In this document: one piece after another, positions 1-6,409 of the stretch
Position numbering within the stretch: position 1 is the first letter of the stretch
How the letters are laid out: each line of letters starts with the position of its first letter
Assembly: GCA_910588495.1 (NCBI GenBank)
Contig: CAJUPU010000047.1
Coordinates: forward strand, 1-12,755
DNA length: 12,755 bases
Origin: an uncultured Oscillospiraceae bacterium
GTDB taxonomy: Bacteria; Bacillota; Clostridia; Oscillospirales; Oscillospiraceae
Direction: 5' to 3'
Notes under the pieces: model-generated
The model's database searches: none
What the model saw: only the letters and a program-made list of their open reading frames with translations
What the model was told of the DNA's origin: nothing
Program-made: the position numbers and the translations under genes

Positions 1-853
1 CCTCGGCCACGTCGCAGATGGAGCCCATGGCGATGATGACCCGGTCGGCGTCGGGGGCGCCGTAGTAGTTGAACAGCTGGTAGTTGGTGCCCAGCTTGGC
101 GTTGATCTTGCCCATATACTCCTCAACGACCTCGGGCATGGCGTCGTAGTACTTGTTGCAGGCCTCGCGGTGCTGGAAGAAGATGTCGCCGTTCTCGTGG
201 GAGCCGCGCATGACGGGGCGCTCGGGGTTGAGGGCACGGGCCCGGAAGTCCTCGATGGCCTTCCAGTCCACCATCTCGGCCAGGTCCTCATAGTCCCAGA
301 TGGCCACCTTCTGGATCTCGTGGGAGGTGCGGAAGCCGTCGAAGAAGTTCAGGAAGGGCACCCGGCCCTCGATGGAGGCCAGATGGGCCACGGCGGCCAG
401 GTCCATGACCTCCTGGACATTGCCCTCGGCCAGCATGGCGAAGCCGGTCTGGCGGCAGGCCATCACGTCGGAGTGGTCGCCGAAGATGTTCAGCGCGTGG
501 CTGGCCACGGTGCGGGCGGACACGTGGAACACGCAGGGAAGCAGCTCGCCGGCGATCTTGTACATGTTGGGGATCATCAGCAGCAGGCCCTGGGAGGCGG
601 TGTAGGTGGTGGTCAGGGCGCCGGCGGCCAGGGAGCCGTGGACGGTGCCGGCGGCGCCGGCCTCGGACTGCATCTCCACCACCTTGACGGTCTGGCCGAA
701 GATGTTCTTCCGGCCGGCGGCGGCCCACTGGTCCACATTGTCCGCCATGGGGCTGGACGGCGTGATGGGATAGATGCCGGCCACCTCGGTGAATGCGTAG
801 GACACATGGGCGGCGGCGGTGTTGCCGTCCATGGTCTTGAACTTGCGTGCCAT
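1..853 (-). CDS. nifJ: Pyruvate:ferredoxin (flavodoxin) oxidoreductase, N-terminal part (partial, runs off the left edge)
   Basis: This enzyme oxidatively decarboxylates pyruvate to acetyl-CoA and CO2 with ferredoxin or flavodoxin as electron acceptor. It is a cytosolic TPP and iron-sulfur enzyme central to anaerobic metabolism. Only the first 284 codons are in the window, out of about 1170-1200 usual for the single-chain form. The protein opens MARKFKTMDGN and carries the family signature GIYPITPSSPMAD at residues 27-38. Thr31, Glu64 (in MQSEAGAAG) and Arg114 (in SARTVASH) fall at the positions I recall as pyruvate- and TPP-contacting residues of the Desulfovibrio africanus enzyme. The visible part is the pyruvate-binding domain (POR_N). 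The ATG at 851-853 is preceded by AAAGGAGG at good spacing. It is read alone from its own promoter (1083-1111) through a long structured leader. No frameshift is seen. The iron-sulfur and TPP domains lie outside the window. Confidence 0.96.
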   Translation of the reverse strand, partial: MARKFKTMDGNTAAAHVSYAFTEVAGIYPITPSSPMADNVDQWAAAGRKNIFGQTVKVVEMQSEAGAAGTVHGSLAAGALTTTYTASQGLLLMIPNMYKIAGELLPCVFHVSARTVASHALNIFGDHSDVMACRQTGFAMLAEGNVQEVMDLAAVAHLASIEGRVPFLNFFDGFRTSHEIQKVAIWDYEDLAEMVDWKAIEDFRARALNPERPVMRGSHENGDIFFQHREACNKYYDAMPEVVEEYMGKINAKLGTNYQLFNYYGAPDADRVIIAMGSICDVAE

Positions 854-886
854 AGGCGTTTTCCTCCTTTACACTTATGAGAAGCC

Positions 887-1034
887 GTACCGATCGCCTC
901 AGCACCCAGCTCCGCGGCCCAAATCGCCGCTGGCCGCGTTGAAAGATCTTGCAATACACAAAGTATTCCCGCGATCTTTCGCCTTGCCACCGGCGATTTT
1001 GACGCGCAGATCTGAACACTTCGGCGATCGGCAC
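887..1034 (-). promoter_or_regulatory. Long structured 5' leader (giant imperfect hairpin) of nifJ mRNA
   Basis: Read on the minus strand, 1034-963 folds back on 957-887 around a 5-nt loop (958-962). I count about 55 base pairs by hand. The helices are 1034-1023/887-898 (12 pairs), 1020-1012/901-909 (9), 1010-1005/911-916 (6), 1002-998/919-923 (5), 996-991/924-929 (6), 989-986/931-934 (4), 980-973/941-948 (8) and 967-963/953-957 (5), separated by small bulges and internal loops. About seven pairs are G-U wobbles, four of them consecutive (1018-1015 with 903-906), while A-C mismatches are rare. That favours pairing as RNA. The hairpin lies wholly inside the predicted leader (start near 1076, ATG at 853). 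It has no U-run after it, so it does not look like a terminator. Function is unknown, and I match it to no named RNA family. Confidence 0.7.
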
Positions 1035-1082
1035 AGCTTCTGAGAACGTCCCCTCTGCGGTCCGTTCCGTTTCGCGGTAAAT

Positions 1083-1111
1083 AGTCTACCACATCCCGGG
1101 CGGTTTTGCAA
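1083..1111 (-). promoter_or_regulatory. nifJ promoter (sigma-A type)
   Basis: On the minus strand the -35 element TTGCAA (1106-1111) and the -10 element TAGACT (1083-1088) are separated by exactly 17 bp. Transcription should start near 1076, giving a leader of about 220 nt. The DNA just upstream (1112-1140) is A/T-rich compared with its surroundings. Confidence 0.75.
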
Positions 1112-1125
1112 TTGAAAATGCTCAA
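1112..1125. promoter_or_regulatory. TTGA-N6-TCAA palindrome, candidate CRP/FNR-family site
   Basis: The half-sites TTGA (1112-1115) and TCAA (1122-1125) match the spacing of FNR-type boxes. The centre is 42-43 bp upstream of the predicted nifJ start, close to the -41.5 position of class II activators, and it abuts the -35 element. The placement is seen; the identity of the regulator is inference. Confidence 0.4.
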
Positions 1126-1155
1126 TTTTTCGGTAAAGTTTCCGGACGGACCCGG

Positions 1156-1175
1156 CCTTCCAGCCCCTTCCAGCC
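1156..1175. repeat. Tandem 10-bp direct repeat
   Basis: CCTTCCAGCC occurs twice head to tail between the two divergent promoters, just upstream of the comM -35 element. No function can be assigned. It may be simple slippage. Confidence 0.6.
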
Positions 1176-1193
1176 CCCCGGCCCCGGCGGGCC

Positions 1194-1222
1194 TTGCGAA
1201 ACGGGGCGGATCGTGGTAAAGT
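1194..1222 (+). promoter_or_regulatory. comM promoter (sigma-A type)
   Basis: TTGCGA (1194-1199), a 17-bp spacer and TAAAGT (1217-1222). The start would be near 1229, leaving a very short leader before the coding start at 1246 or 1255. Confidence 0.55.
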
Positions 1223-1245
1223 AAGGAAAATGCTGTGGAAAAGAG

Positions 1246-2778
1246 GTGTGGGCCATGGTGTGCAGCGTGACCTCCCTGGGGCTGAACGGGGTGGCCGGCT
1301 ATCTGGTGAGCGCCGAGTGCGCCCTGTCCGGGGGCCTGCCCGCCTTCGACGTGGTGGGCCTGCCCGACGCCGCCGTCAAGGAGGCCAGGGAGCGGGTCCG
1401 CTCCGCCATCAAGTCCAGCGGCTTCGACTTCCCCGTCTCCCGGATCACGGTGAATCTGGCCCCCGCCGGACAGCGCAAGGCGGGCACGGTGTACGACCTG
1501 CCCATCCTGGTGGGCATCCTGTGCGCCGGGAGCCAGCTCTCCCTGGAGCGGGAGAAGGGCTCCGCCTTCCTGGGCGAGCTGTCCCTGGACGGGCGGCTGC
1601 GGCCGGTGCCCGGGGCACTGCCCATGGCGCTGGCGGCGGAGCGCGCGGGGGTGCGGCGGCTGTTCGTCCCCGCCGACAACGCCCCCGAAGCCACCCTGGC
1701 GGGCGGGCTGGAGGTGCTCCCCGTCCACACGGTGGACGAGCTGGCCCGGCACCTGTCCGGGGAGCGGCCCATCCCCCCCGCCCCGGCGTGGCGGGAGGAG
1801 CAGGCCCCCCGCCAGGGCCCGGACTTCTCCGAGGTGAAGGGCCAGGAGCAGGCCAAGCGGGCGCTGGAGGTGGCCGCCGCCGGGGGGCACCACGTGCTGC
1901 TGTCCGGCCCGCCCGGCTCGGGCAAGTCCATGATGGCCAAGCGCCTGCCCGGCATCCTCCCCGACATGACCAGGGCGGAGGCCCTGGCCTGCACCGAGAT
2001 CTACTCCGTCATGGGGCTGACCACCAAGGAGCGGCCCATGGTCCGCCGCCGCCCCTTCCGCGCCCCCCACCACACCATCTCCGCCGCCGGGATGGCCGGA
2101 GGCGGGTCCACCCCCCGGCCCGGCGAGATCTCCCTGGCCCACAACGGCGTCCTCTTCCTGGACGAGCTGCCCGAGTTCCATGCCGACGTGCTGGAGGTGC
2201 TGCGCCAGCCCCTGGAGGACGGCGTGGCCCAGATCTCCAGGGTGTCCGGCTCGGTGGCCTACCCCAGCCGGTTTATGCTGGTGTGCGCCATGAACCCCTG
2301 CAAGTGCGGCTGGTACGGCCACCCCTCCGGCCGGTGCACCTGCACCGGGCAGTCGGTGCGGCGCTACCTGTCCCGGCTGTCCGGACCCATGCTGGACCGG
2401 ATCGACATCTGCGTGGACGTGCCCCCGCTGGACTACGACGAGCTGTCGGGGAACGCGCCCCCGGCGGAGAGCTCGGAGGCCATCCGCCGGCGGGTCAACG
2501 CCGCCCGGGCGGTCCAGACGGAGCGGTACGGCCCGGCCGGCCCCCCCTGCAACGCCCAGATGGGCCCCCACGAGCTGCGGGACCACTGCGGGCTGGACGA
2601 GAGCTGCCGCCATCTGATCCGGGGGGCCTACGACCGGCTGGGGCTGACGGCCCGGGGGTACGACCGCATCCTGCGGGTGGCCCGGACCATCGCCGATCTG
2701 GACGGGGCCCGGGACATCCAGGTCCACCACCTTGCGGAGGCGCTGCAATACCGCCCGCCGGGGCACCTGCGGACATGA
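1246..2778 (+). CDS. comM: ComM/YifB-family Mg-chelatase-like AAA+ ATPase
   Basis: This is a cytosolic AAA+ ATPase of the ComM/YifB family. In Vibrio and Acinetobacter ComM is a hexameric branch-migration helicase that promotes integration of incoming DNA during natural transformation. In Clostridia the role is largely untested. The N-terminal Lon-protease-like (ChlI) domain spans about residues 20-140, with GLPAFDVVGLPDAAVKEARER near 29-49. Walker A GPPGSGKS is at 221-228 and Walker B LFLDE at 303-307. A Cys-rich stretch (CAMNPCKCGWYGHPSGRCTC) follows, then the C-terminal Mg-chelatase domain. The length of 510 aa is normal. Two starts are possible. GTG at 1246 gives MWAMVCSV, which lines up with the usual family N-terminus (MLAKVYSA-like). 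ATG at 1255 has the better ribosome site (AGAGGTG). The gene converges on secG across a shared terminator. Confidence 0.95.
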   Translation: MWAMVCSVTSLGLNGVAGYLVSAECALSGGLPAFDVVGLPDAAVKEARERVRSAIKSSGFDFPVSRITVNLAPAGQRKAGTVYDLPILVGILCAGSQLSLEREKGSAFLGELSLDGRLRPVPGALPMALAAERAGVRRLFVPADNAPEATLAGGLEVLPVHTVDELARHLSGERPIPPAPAWREEQAPRQGPDFSEVKGQEQAKRALEVAAAGGHHVLLSGPPGSGKSMMAKRLPGILPDMTRAEALACTEIYSVMGLTTKERPMVRRRPFRAPHHTISAAGMAGGGSTPRPGEISLAHNGVLFLDELPEFHADVLEVLRQPLEDGVAQISRVSGSVAYPSRFMLVCAMNPCKCGWYGHPSGRCTCTGQSVRRYLSRLSGPMLDRIDICVDVPPLDYDELSGNAPPAESSEAIRRRVNAARAVQTERYGPAGPPCNAQMGPHELRDHCGLDESCRHLIRGAYDRLGLTARGYDRILRVARTIADLDGARDIQVHHLAEALQYRPPGHLRT

Positions 2779-2814
2779 AAAGATCCCCTGTCCAGCTGGA
2801 CAGGGGATCCTTTT
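2778..2814. terminator. Bidirectional rho-independent terminator between comM and secG
   Basis: A perfect 12-bp stem (2782-2793 with 2798-2809) with an AGCT loop is flanked by AAAA on the left and TTTT on the right, the latter followed by a second T-rich stretch. It can therefore terminate comM from the left and secG from the right. It begins at the comM stop codon. Confidence 0.9.
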
Positions 2815-2834
2815 CGTCTTTTCGTCCTCTCCGC

Positions 2835-3089
2835 TCACGCCGCGGGGGCGGCGGGCAGCAGGCAGATCACCAGGGTGAGCACCATGAACACGATGGCGAT
2901 CCACTTGGTCATCCGGGCCAGCCGGGCGTCGGCGGACTTGGCCTTGTTCTTGGACAGGAAGGTGTCCGCCCCGCCGGCGATGGCGCCGGACAGGCCCGCG
3001 CTCTTGCCGGACTGGAGCATCACCACGGCGATGAGGGCCAGGGACACCACGAAATAGATGACGGACAGCACGATCTGGGGGGTGGTCAT
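2835..3089 (-). CDS. secG: Protein translocase subunit SecG
   Basis: SecG is the small auxiliary membrane subunit of the SecYEG preprotein translocase. The 84-aa product has the family's two-helix layout. Helix 1 is at about residues 4-25 (VLSVIYFVVSLALIAVVMLQ). The conserved cytosolic loop has SGKSAGLSGAIAGG and the TFL motif. Helix 2 is at about 62-80 (KWIAIVFMVLTLVICLLP). The ATG at 3087-3089 follows AAAGGAT at a spacing of about 9 nt. It has its own promoter (3154-3182) and ends at the terminator shared with comM. The usual clostridial neighbour rnr is absent. smpB, another frequent companion, lies about 8 kb away here. Confidence 0.96.
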   Translation of the reverse strand: MTTPQIVLSVIYFVVSLALIAVVMLQSGKSAGLSGAIAGGADTFLSKNKAKSADARLARMTKWIAIVFMVLTLVICLLPAAPAA

Positions 3090-3153
3090 TTTGACTCAGA
3101 TCCTTTCGGTATAAGCTTCATAAAGGCGGACTTGGCCCGCACAGGTAACAGAT

Positions 3154-3182
3154 ATGATACCACATGGACGGGCAGATTGCAA
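3154..3182 (-). promoter_or_regulatory. secG promoter (sigma-A type)
   Basis: On the minus strand TTGCAA (3177-3182), a 17-bp spacer and TATCAT (3154-3159). It lies in the 112-bp gap between the DUF1846 stop and secG. A short inverted repeat (3169-3173 with 3183-3187) spans the -35 element. Confidence 0.75.
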
Positions 3183-3201
3183 GCCCGAATTTTCCGCCCG
3201 G

Positions 3202-4689
3202 TCACTTGTGATAGAGCTGGCTGCCCTGATACCGGGGGGCGCAGGTGAGGCGAAGCCCCAGCTTGGCGTACGTCCCACTGTCGGCGGCGGTGAGGATCAC
3301 CGAGGAATGGGCCTCGCAGTCCCGCAGCCTGTCCAGGCTGTCCAGGGCCCGGGCGGCCAGAGGGACGGTGGCGGTGGAGATGGCCAGGGCGATCAGCACC
3401 TCATCGCTGTGCAGCCGGGGGTTGCGGCTGCCCAGGTGGCCGATCTTCAGGGCCTGGATGGGCTCGATGGCCTCCCGGGAGATGAGGTGGGCCTTCCGGT
3501 CGATGCCCGCCAGGGCCTTCAGCGCGTTGAGCAGGGCGGACGCCGCCGCCCCCATCAGCTCCGAGGTCTTGCCCACCGCGATCTGCCCGCCGGGGAGCTG
3601 GATGGCGGCGGCGGGCTCCCCGGTCTGCTCCGCCTTGTCCTCCGCGGCCTGGATCACCGGCCGCAGCTCGGGCCCCGCGTGGGCCTGCTTCATCAGCAGC
3701 TCCAGCTTGTACACGATCTCGTCGCTGCCCTGGCCCCGGCGGCGGTCGCACAGCGCGGCGTAGTACCGCCGGACGATCTCCTGCCTGGCCGCGGCGCACA
3801 CGGCCTCGTCGTCGGCGATGCACCTGCCCGCCATGTTCACCCCCATGTCGGTGGGGGAGCGGTAGGGGCTCTCCCCCATGATCTCCTCGAACATGGCCTG
3901 GAGCACCGGGAACACCTCCACGTCCCGGTTGTAGTTCACCGTGGTCTCCCCGTAGGCCGAGAGGTGGAAGGGGTCTATCATGTTCACGTCGTTCAGGTCC
4001 GCCGTGGCCGCCTCATAGGCCAGGTTCACCGGGTGCTTCAGCGGCAGGTCCCAGACGGGGAAGGTCTCGAACTTGGCATAGCCCGCCCGCACCCCCCGGA
4101 TGTGGTGGTGGTAGAGCTGGGACAGGCAGGTGGCCATCTTGCCCGAGCCGGGGCCGGGGGCGGTGACCACCACCAGGGGCTTGGTGGTCTCGATATAGTC
4201 GTTCCTGCCGAAGCCCTGGTCGGACATGATCCGCCCCACGTCGTGGGGGTAGCCGGGGATGGGGTAGTGGAGCCACACCTTCACCCCCAGGTCCTCCAGG
4301 CGGCGCTTGAACAGGTCCGCCGCGCTCTGTCCGGCGTACTGGGTGATGGCCACGCTGCCCACGTACAGCCCTTCCCCCCGGAAGGTGTCGATGAGGCGCA
4401 GAACGTCCTCGTCATAGGTGATGCCCAGGTCCCCCCGGACCTTGTTCTGCTCGATGTCGGCGGCGTTGATGACCACCACGATCTCCACGCTGTCACGCAG
4501 CTCCAGCAGCATCCGGATCTTGCTGTCCGGGGCGAAGCCGGGGAGCACCCGGGCGGCGTGGTAGTCGTCGAACAGCTTGCCGCCGAACTCCAGATACAGC
4601 TTGCCGCCGAACTGGCCGATGCGCTCCCGGATGCGGGCGGACTGGGTCTCCACATATTTCTGATTGTCGAAGCCACTTTTGCTGGGCAT
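3202..4689 (-). CDS. DUF1846 (UPF0371) family protein
   Basis: This is a conserved cytosolic protein of unknown function, widespread in Firmicutes and streptococci at about 490-500 aa. The product from this start is 495 aa. Family hallmarks visible are GQFGGKLYLEFGGKLFDDYHA near 25-45, ARVLPGF near 46-52, GDLGITYDEDVLRLID near 86-101, a glycine-rich VVTAPGPGSGKMATC near 174-188, KFETFPVWDLPLKHPVNLAYE after residue 200, and LGSRNPRLHSDE near the C-terminus. The glycine-rich motif resembles a P-loop, but ATP binding is not established. The ATG at 4687-4689 was chosen because MPSKSGFDNQKYVETQ aligns with the usual family N-terminus. The frame stays open to 4848, and that extension is basic and not family-like. 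The ribosome site is poor. It has its own promoter, divergent from thiI. Confidence 0.93.
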   Translation of the reverse strand: MPSKSGFDNQKYVETQSARIRERIGQFGGKLYLEFGGKLFDDYHAARVLPGFAPDSKIRMLLELRDSVEIVVVINAADIEQNKVRGDLGITYDEDVLRLIDTFRGEGLYVGSVAITQYAGQSAADLFKRRLEDLGVKVWLHYPIPGYPHDVGRIMSDQGFGRNDYIETTKPLVVVTAPGPGSGKMATCLSQLYHHHIRGVRAGYAKFETFPVWDLPLKHPVNLAYEAATADLNDVNMIDPFHLSAYGETTVNYNRDVEVFPVLQAMFEEIMGESPYRSPTDMGVNMAGRCIADDEAVCAAARQEIVRRYYAALCDRRRGQGSDEIVYKLELLMKQAHAGPELRPVIQAAEDKAEQTGEPAAAIQLPGGQIAVGKTSELMGAAASALLNALKALAGIDRKAHLISREAIEPIQALKIGHLGSRNPRLHSDEVLIALAISTATVPLAARALDSLDRLRDCEAHSSVILTAADSGTYAKLGLRLTCAPRYQGSQLYHK

Positions 4690-4757
4690 AAAATTTCGGG
4701 GCGCGTCTCTGGTACGGCCCCTTCCCCCTCTCGCTCGTGTAAATACGCACTTCTCAA

Positions 4758-4786
4758 ATTTTAACACATTCCGTCCCGGCGGGCAA
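4758..4786 (-). promoter_or_regulatory. Promoter of the DUF1846 gene
   Basis: On the minus strand TTGCCC (4781-4786), a 17-bp spacer and TAAAAT (4758-4763). The start would be near 4751, giving a leader of about 60 nt. Its -35 lies only 23 bp from the -35 of the divergent thiI promoter. Confidence 0.65.
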
Positions 4787-4809
4787 GAGTTTTTCCCGTT
4801 CCTGCGCTC

Positions 4810-4838
4810 TTGACACCGAATGCCTGTCCCTGTAAAAT
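4810..4838 (+). promoter_or_regulatory. thiI promoter (sigma-A type)
   Basis: Consensus TTGACA (4810-4815), a 17-bp spacer and TAAAAT (4833-4838). This is the best match to consensus in the window. The leader is about 26 nt. Confidence 0.8.
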
Positions 4839-4871
4839 AGGGGGACAAAACATGGAAAGCAAGGGAAGCAT

Positions 4872-6044
4872 ATGCATGAGATCATCCTGCTCAAGCAGGG
4901 AGAGATGGTGCTCAAGGGCCTGAACCGCCGGGGCTTTGAGGAAAAGCTGATGGGCAACGCCAAGCGGCGGCTGAAAAAGTACGGATCCTTCAAGGTGTAC
5001 ACCCGCCAGTCCACCACCTACGTGGAGCCCCTGGACGAAAACGCCGACTTCGAGGGCGCCTGGGCGGCCATGGGCAAGCTGTTCGGGGCGGTGGGAGTGT
5101 GCCGGGCCAGGGCCTGCCCCAAGGACAAGGACGCCATCGTGGCCTGCGCCATGGACTACCTGGGGGACAAGCTGTCCGCCGCCCGGTCCTTCAAGGTGGA
5201 GTCCAAGCGGGCGGACAAGAGCTTCCCCATGACCTCCATCCAGCTGTCCCAGTATGTGGGGGGGGAGCTCCACGACCGCTTCCCCCACCTGACGGCGGAC
5301 ATGCACCACCCGGAGCTCACCGTCCATGTGGAGGTCCGGGACTTCGACGCCTACCTCCACGCCGACCCGGAGCCGGGGGCGGGGGGCCTGCCTGTGGGCA
5401 TGGGGGGGCGGGCGCTGTCCCTGCTGTCCGGGGGGATCGACTCCCCCGTGGCCTCCTGGATGATCGCCAAGCGGGGGGTCATCGTGGACATGATCCACTA
5501 TTACTCTTACCCCTATACCTCGCCGGAGGCCAAGGAGAAAGTGCTGGACCTGGCCCGTCTGCTGGTGCCCTACACGGGCAAGCAGTGCGTCCACGTGGTG
5601 CCCTTCACCAAGATCCAGGAGGAGCTGCGCCGCTCCTGCCCCGAGGAGTTGTTCACCATCCTCATGCGCCGCTTCATGATGCGGATCGCCTGCCGGGTGG
5701 CCTCGATGCACGGCATCCACGCCCTGGTCACCGGCGAGTCGGTGGGCCAGGTGGCCAGCCAGACCCTGGACGCCATGGTGTGCACCGACGCGGTGTGCTC
5801 CATGCCCGTCCTGCGGCCCCTGGTGGGGATGGACAAGGAGGAGATCGTCCGGATCTCCCGGAAGATCGGCACCTTCGAGACCTCTATCCTGCCCTATGAG
5901 GACTGCTGTACCGTGTTCACCCCCAAGCACCCCCGGACCAAGCCCAGACCGGAGGAGCTGGAGGAGGCCGAGAAGGCGCTGGATGTGGACGGCCTCGTGG
6001 AGGAGGCCGTGAACGGTATCGAGCGGGTCATGCTCGATCTGTGA
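4872..6044 (+). CDS. thiI: tRNA 4-thiouridine synthase ThiI (tRNA sulfurtransferase)
   Basis: ThiI adenylates U8 of tRNA and transfers persulfide sulfur to make 4-thiouridine. In some bacteria it also feeds thiazole synthesis for thiamine. The 390-aa product has an N-terminal ferredoxin-like part (MHEIILLKQGEMVLKGLNRR), a THUMP domain at about 60-165, and a PP-loop ATP-binding domain with SGGIDS at 186-191. The EDCCTVF motif (Cys345/Cys346) matches the region of the catalytic cysteine in the PP-loop domain of E. coli ThiI. No rhodanese domain follows, as is normal in Firmicutes, where a dedicated cysteine desulfurase (NifZ/IscS-like) usually sits next door. No such gene is adjacent here. The ATG at 4872 follows AAGGGAAG and matches the family start. 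The gene appears monocistronic and ends just before the repeat-rich islet. Confidence 0.96.
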   Translation: MHEIILLKQGEMVLKGLNRRGFEEKLMGNAKRRLKKYGSFKVYTRQSTTYVEPLDENADFEGAWAAMGKLFGAVGVCRARACPKDKDAIVACAMDYLGDKLSAARSFKVESKRADKSFPMTSIQLSQYVGGELHDRFPHLTADMHHPELTVHVEVRDFDAYLHADPEPGAGGLPVGMGGRALSLLSGGIDSPVASWMIAKRGVIVDMIHYYSYPYTSPEAKEKVLDLARLLVPYTGKQCVHVVPFTKIQEELRRSCPEELFTILMRRFMMRIACRVASMHGIHALVTGESVGQVASQTLDAMVCTDAVCSMPVLRPLVGMDKEEIVRISRKIGTFETSILPYEDCCTVFTPKHPRTKPRPEELEEAEKALDVDGLVEEAVNGIERVMLDL

Positions 6045-6112
6045 CCCGCCCTCGGGCGGAACGGGGGCGGGCGTTACTTTCTCCGAAGCCCCGCTTCCCC
6101 CAGGGTGGAGGG

Positions 6113-6164
6113 CCGCCTCCGGCGGGGTACTTTCTCTCACATGAGAGAAAGTACCCAAAGAGAA
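6113..6164 (+). repeat. Dispersed palindromic repeat, left copy (hairpin A)
   Basis: A near-perfect 30-nt palindrome (6126-6155) has 14-bp arms, GGTACTTTCTCTCA and its complement, around a 2-nt centre. CAAAGAGAA (6156-6164) follows it. A small GC hairpin (CCGCC-TCC-GGCGG, 6113-6125) abuts it on the left. The 39-nt unit 6126-6164 recurs inverted at 7481-7519, with 37 of 39 positions identical by eye. It lies 82 nt downstream of the thiI stop in the same orientation as thiI. Confidence 0.85.
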
Positions 6165-6166
6165 TG

Positions 6167-6239
6167 CTTAGGGGGAAGCCCGCCCCGGTGAACACGGCCC
6201 AAAGGGCGGGCCGCGTCCACAGGCGGGCTTCCCCCTAAG
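6167..6239. repeat. Long inverted repeat (hairpin B, left copy)
   Basis: The arms 6167-6184 (CTTAGGGGGAAGCCCGCC) and 6222-6239 are perfect 18-bp complements separated by 37 nt, which contain a further small hairpin. The AGGGGGAA core resembles the arms of the inverted repeat at 7444-7478, and it occupies the same place relative to hairpin A. Confidence 0.85.
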
Positions 6240-6393
6240 GACCCCCTGTTTACGGGAGAGCTCGGTACGATGGCCGGGTGGATACCCTCCCGGCGCTCGC
6301 GGCCTTGCGGCTGGTCCCCCCCTATTGGCGCTGCCGCTCGTGTTCAGACACTGAAAATAGGCAGGGTCCACCGACTGCGCCTGAGTTCCGCGC

Positions 6394-6407
6394 CGATCGG
6401 CCCGGCC
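6394..6407. repeat. 14-bp direct repeat, copy 1
   Basis: CGATCGGCCCGGCC is repeated exactly at 6940-6953, in both places followed by a short T-run and A. Copy 1 sits just beyond the stop codon of the 59-codon gene, copy 2 just beyond the stop of the first XRE gene. Confidence 0.5.
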
Positions 6408-6409
6408 CT

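Larger units (their letters stand above)
854..1245. other. Divergent nifJ / comM intergenic region
   Basis: This gap of 392 bp has no credible gene. It holds, from nifJ outward, the nifJ ribosome site, a 148-nt hairpin in the nifJ leader, the nifJ promoter, a TTGA-N6-TCAA palindrome, a 10-bp tandem repeat and the comM promoter. Short open frames across it (for example 819-1043 plus and 899-1111 minus) have no ribosome site and cross the hairpin. Confidence 0.85.
6045..6409. other. Non-coding, repeat-rich DNA after thiI
   Basis: This 365-bp stretch has no gene I can support. It starts with a short GC hairpin (6046-6059) just after the thiI stop, with no T-run. It then holds the left copy of the hairpin repeat (6113-6164) and an 18-bp-arm inverted repeat (6167-6239). 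From 6240 to about 6393 I see nothing recognisable. Open frames over it (6041-6238 plus, 6168-6503 minus, 6278-6628 plus) lack ribosome sites and run through the palindromes. Confidence 0.8.

Noticed and set aside
887..1034. nifJ leader hairpin as a rho-independent terminator or attenuator
   Set aside because: No U-run follows the stem on either strand, and no alternative antiterminator pairing stood out. I kept it as a structured leader of unknown role.
613..2904. 763-codon minus-strand open frame antisense to comM
   Set aside because: It is a by-product of high GC at third codon positions. It is rich in Gly/Pro/His/Arg without domains, has no ribosome site, and covers comM, whose protein is clearly real.
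3154..4764. 536-codon plus-strand frame antisense to DUF1846
   Set aside because: It is a low-complexity translation of the opposite strand of a well-conserved gene, with no ribosome site or promoter.
6041..6238. 65-codon frame overlapping the thiI stop, encoding an SHERKYPKR-like peptide
   Set aside because: That peptide is the translation of the palindromic repeat. The same peptide appears in the false frame 7323-8423 from the other copy. It has no ribosome site.
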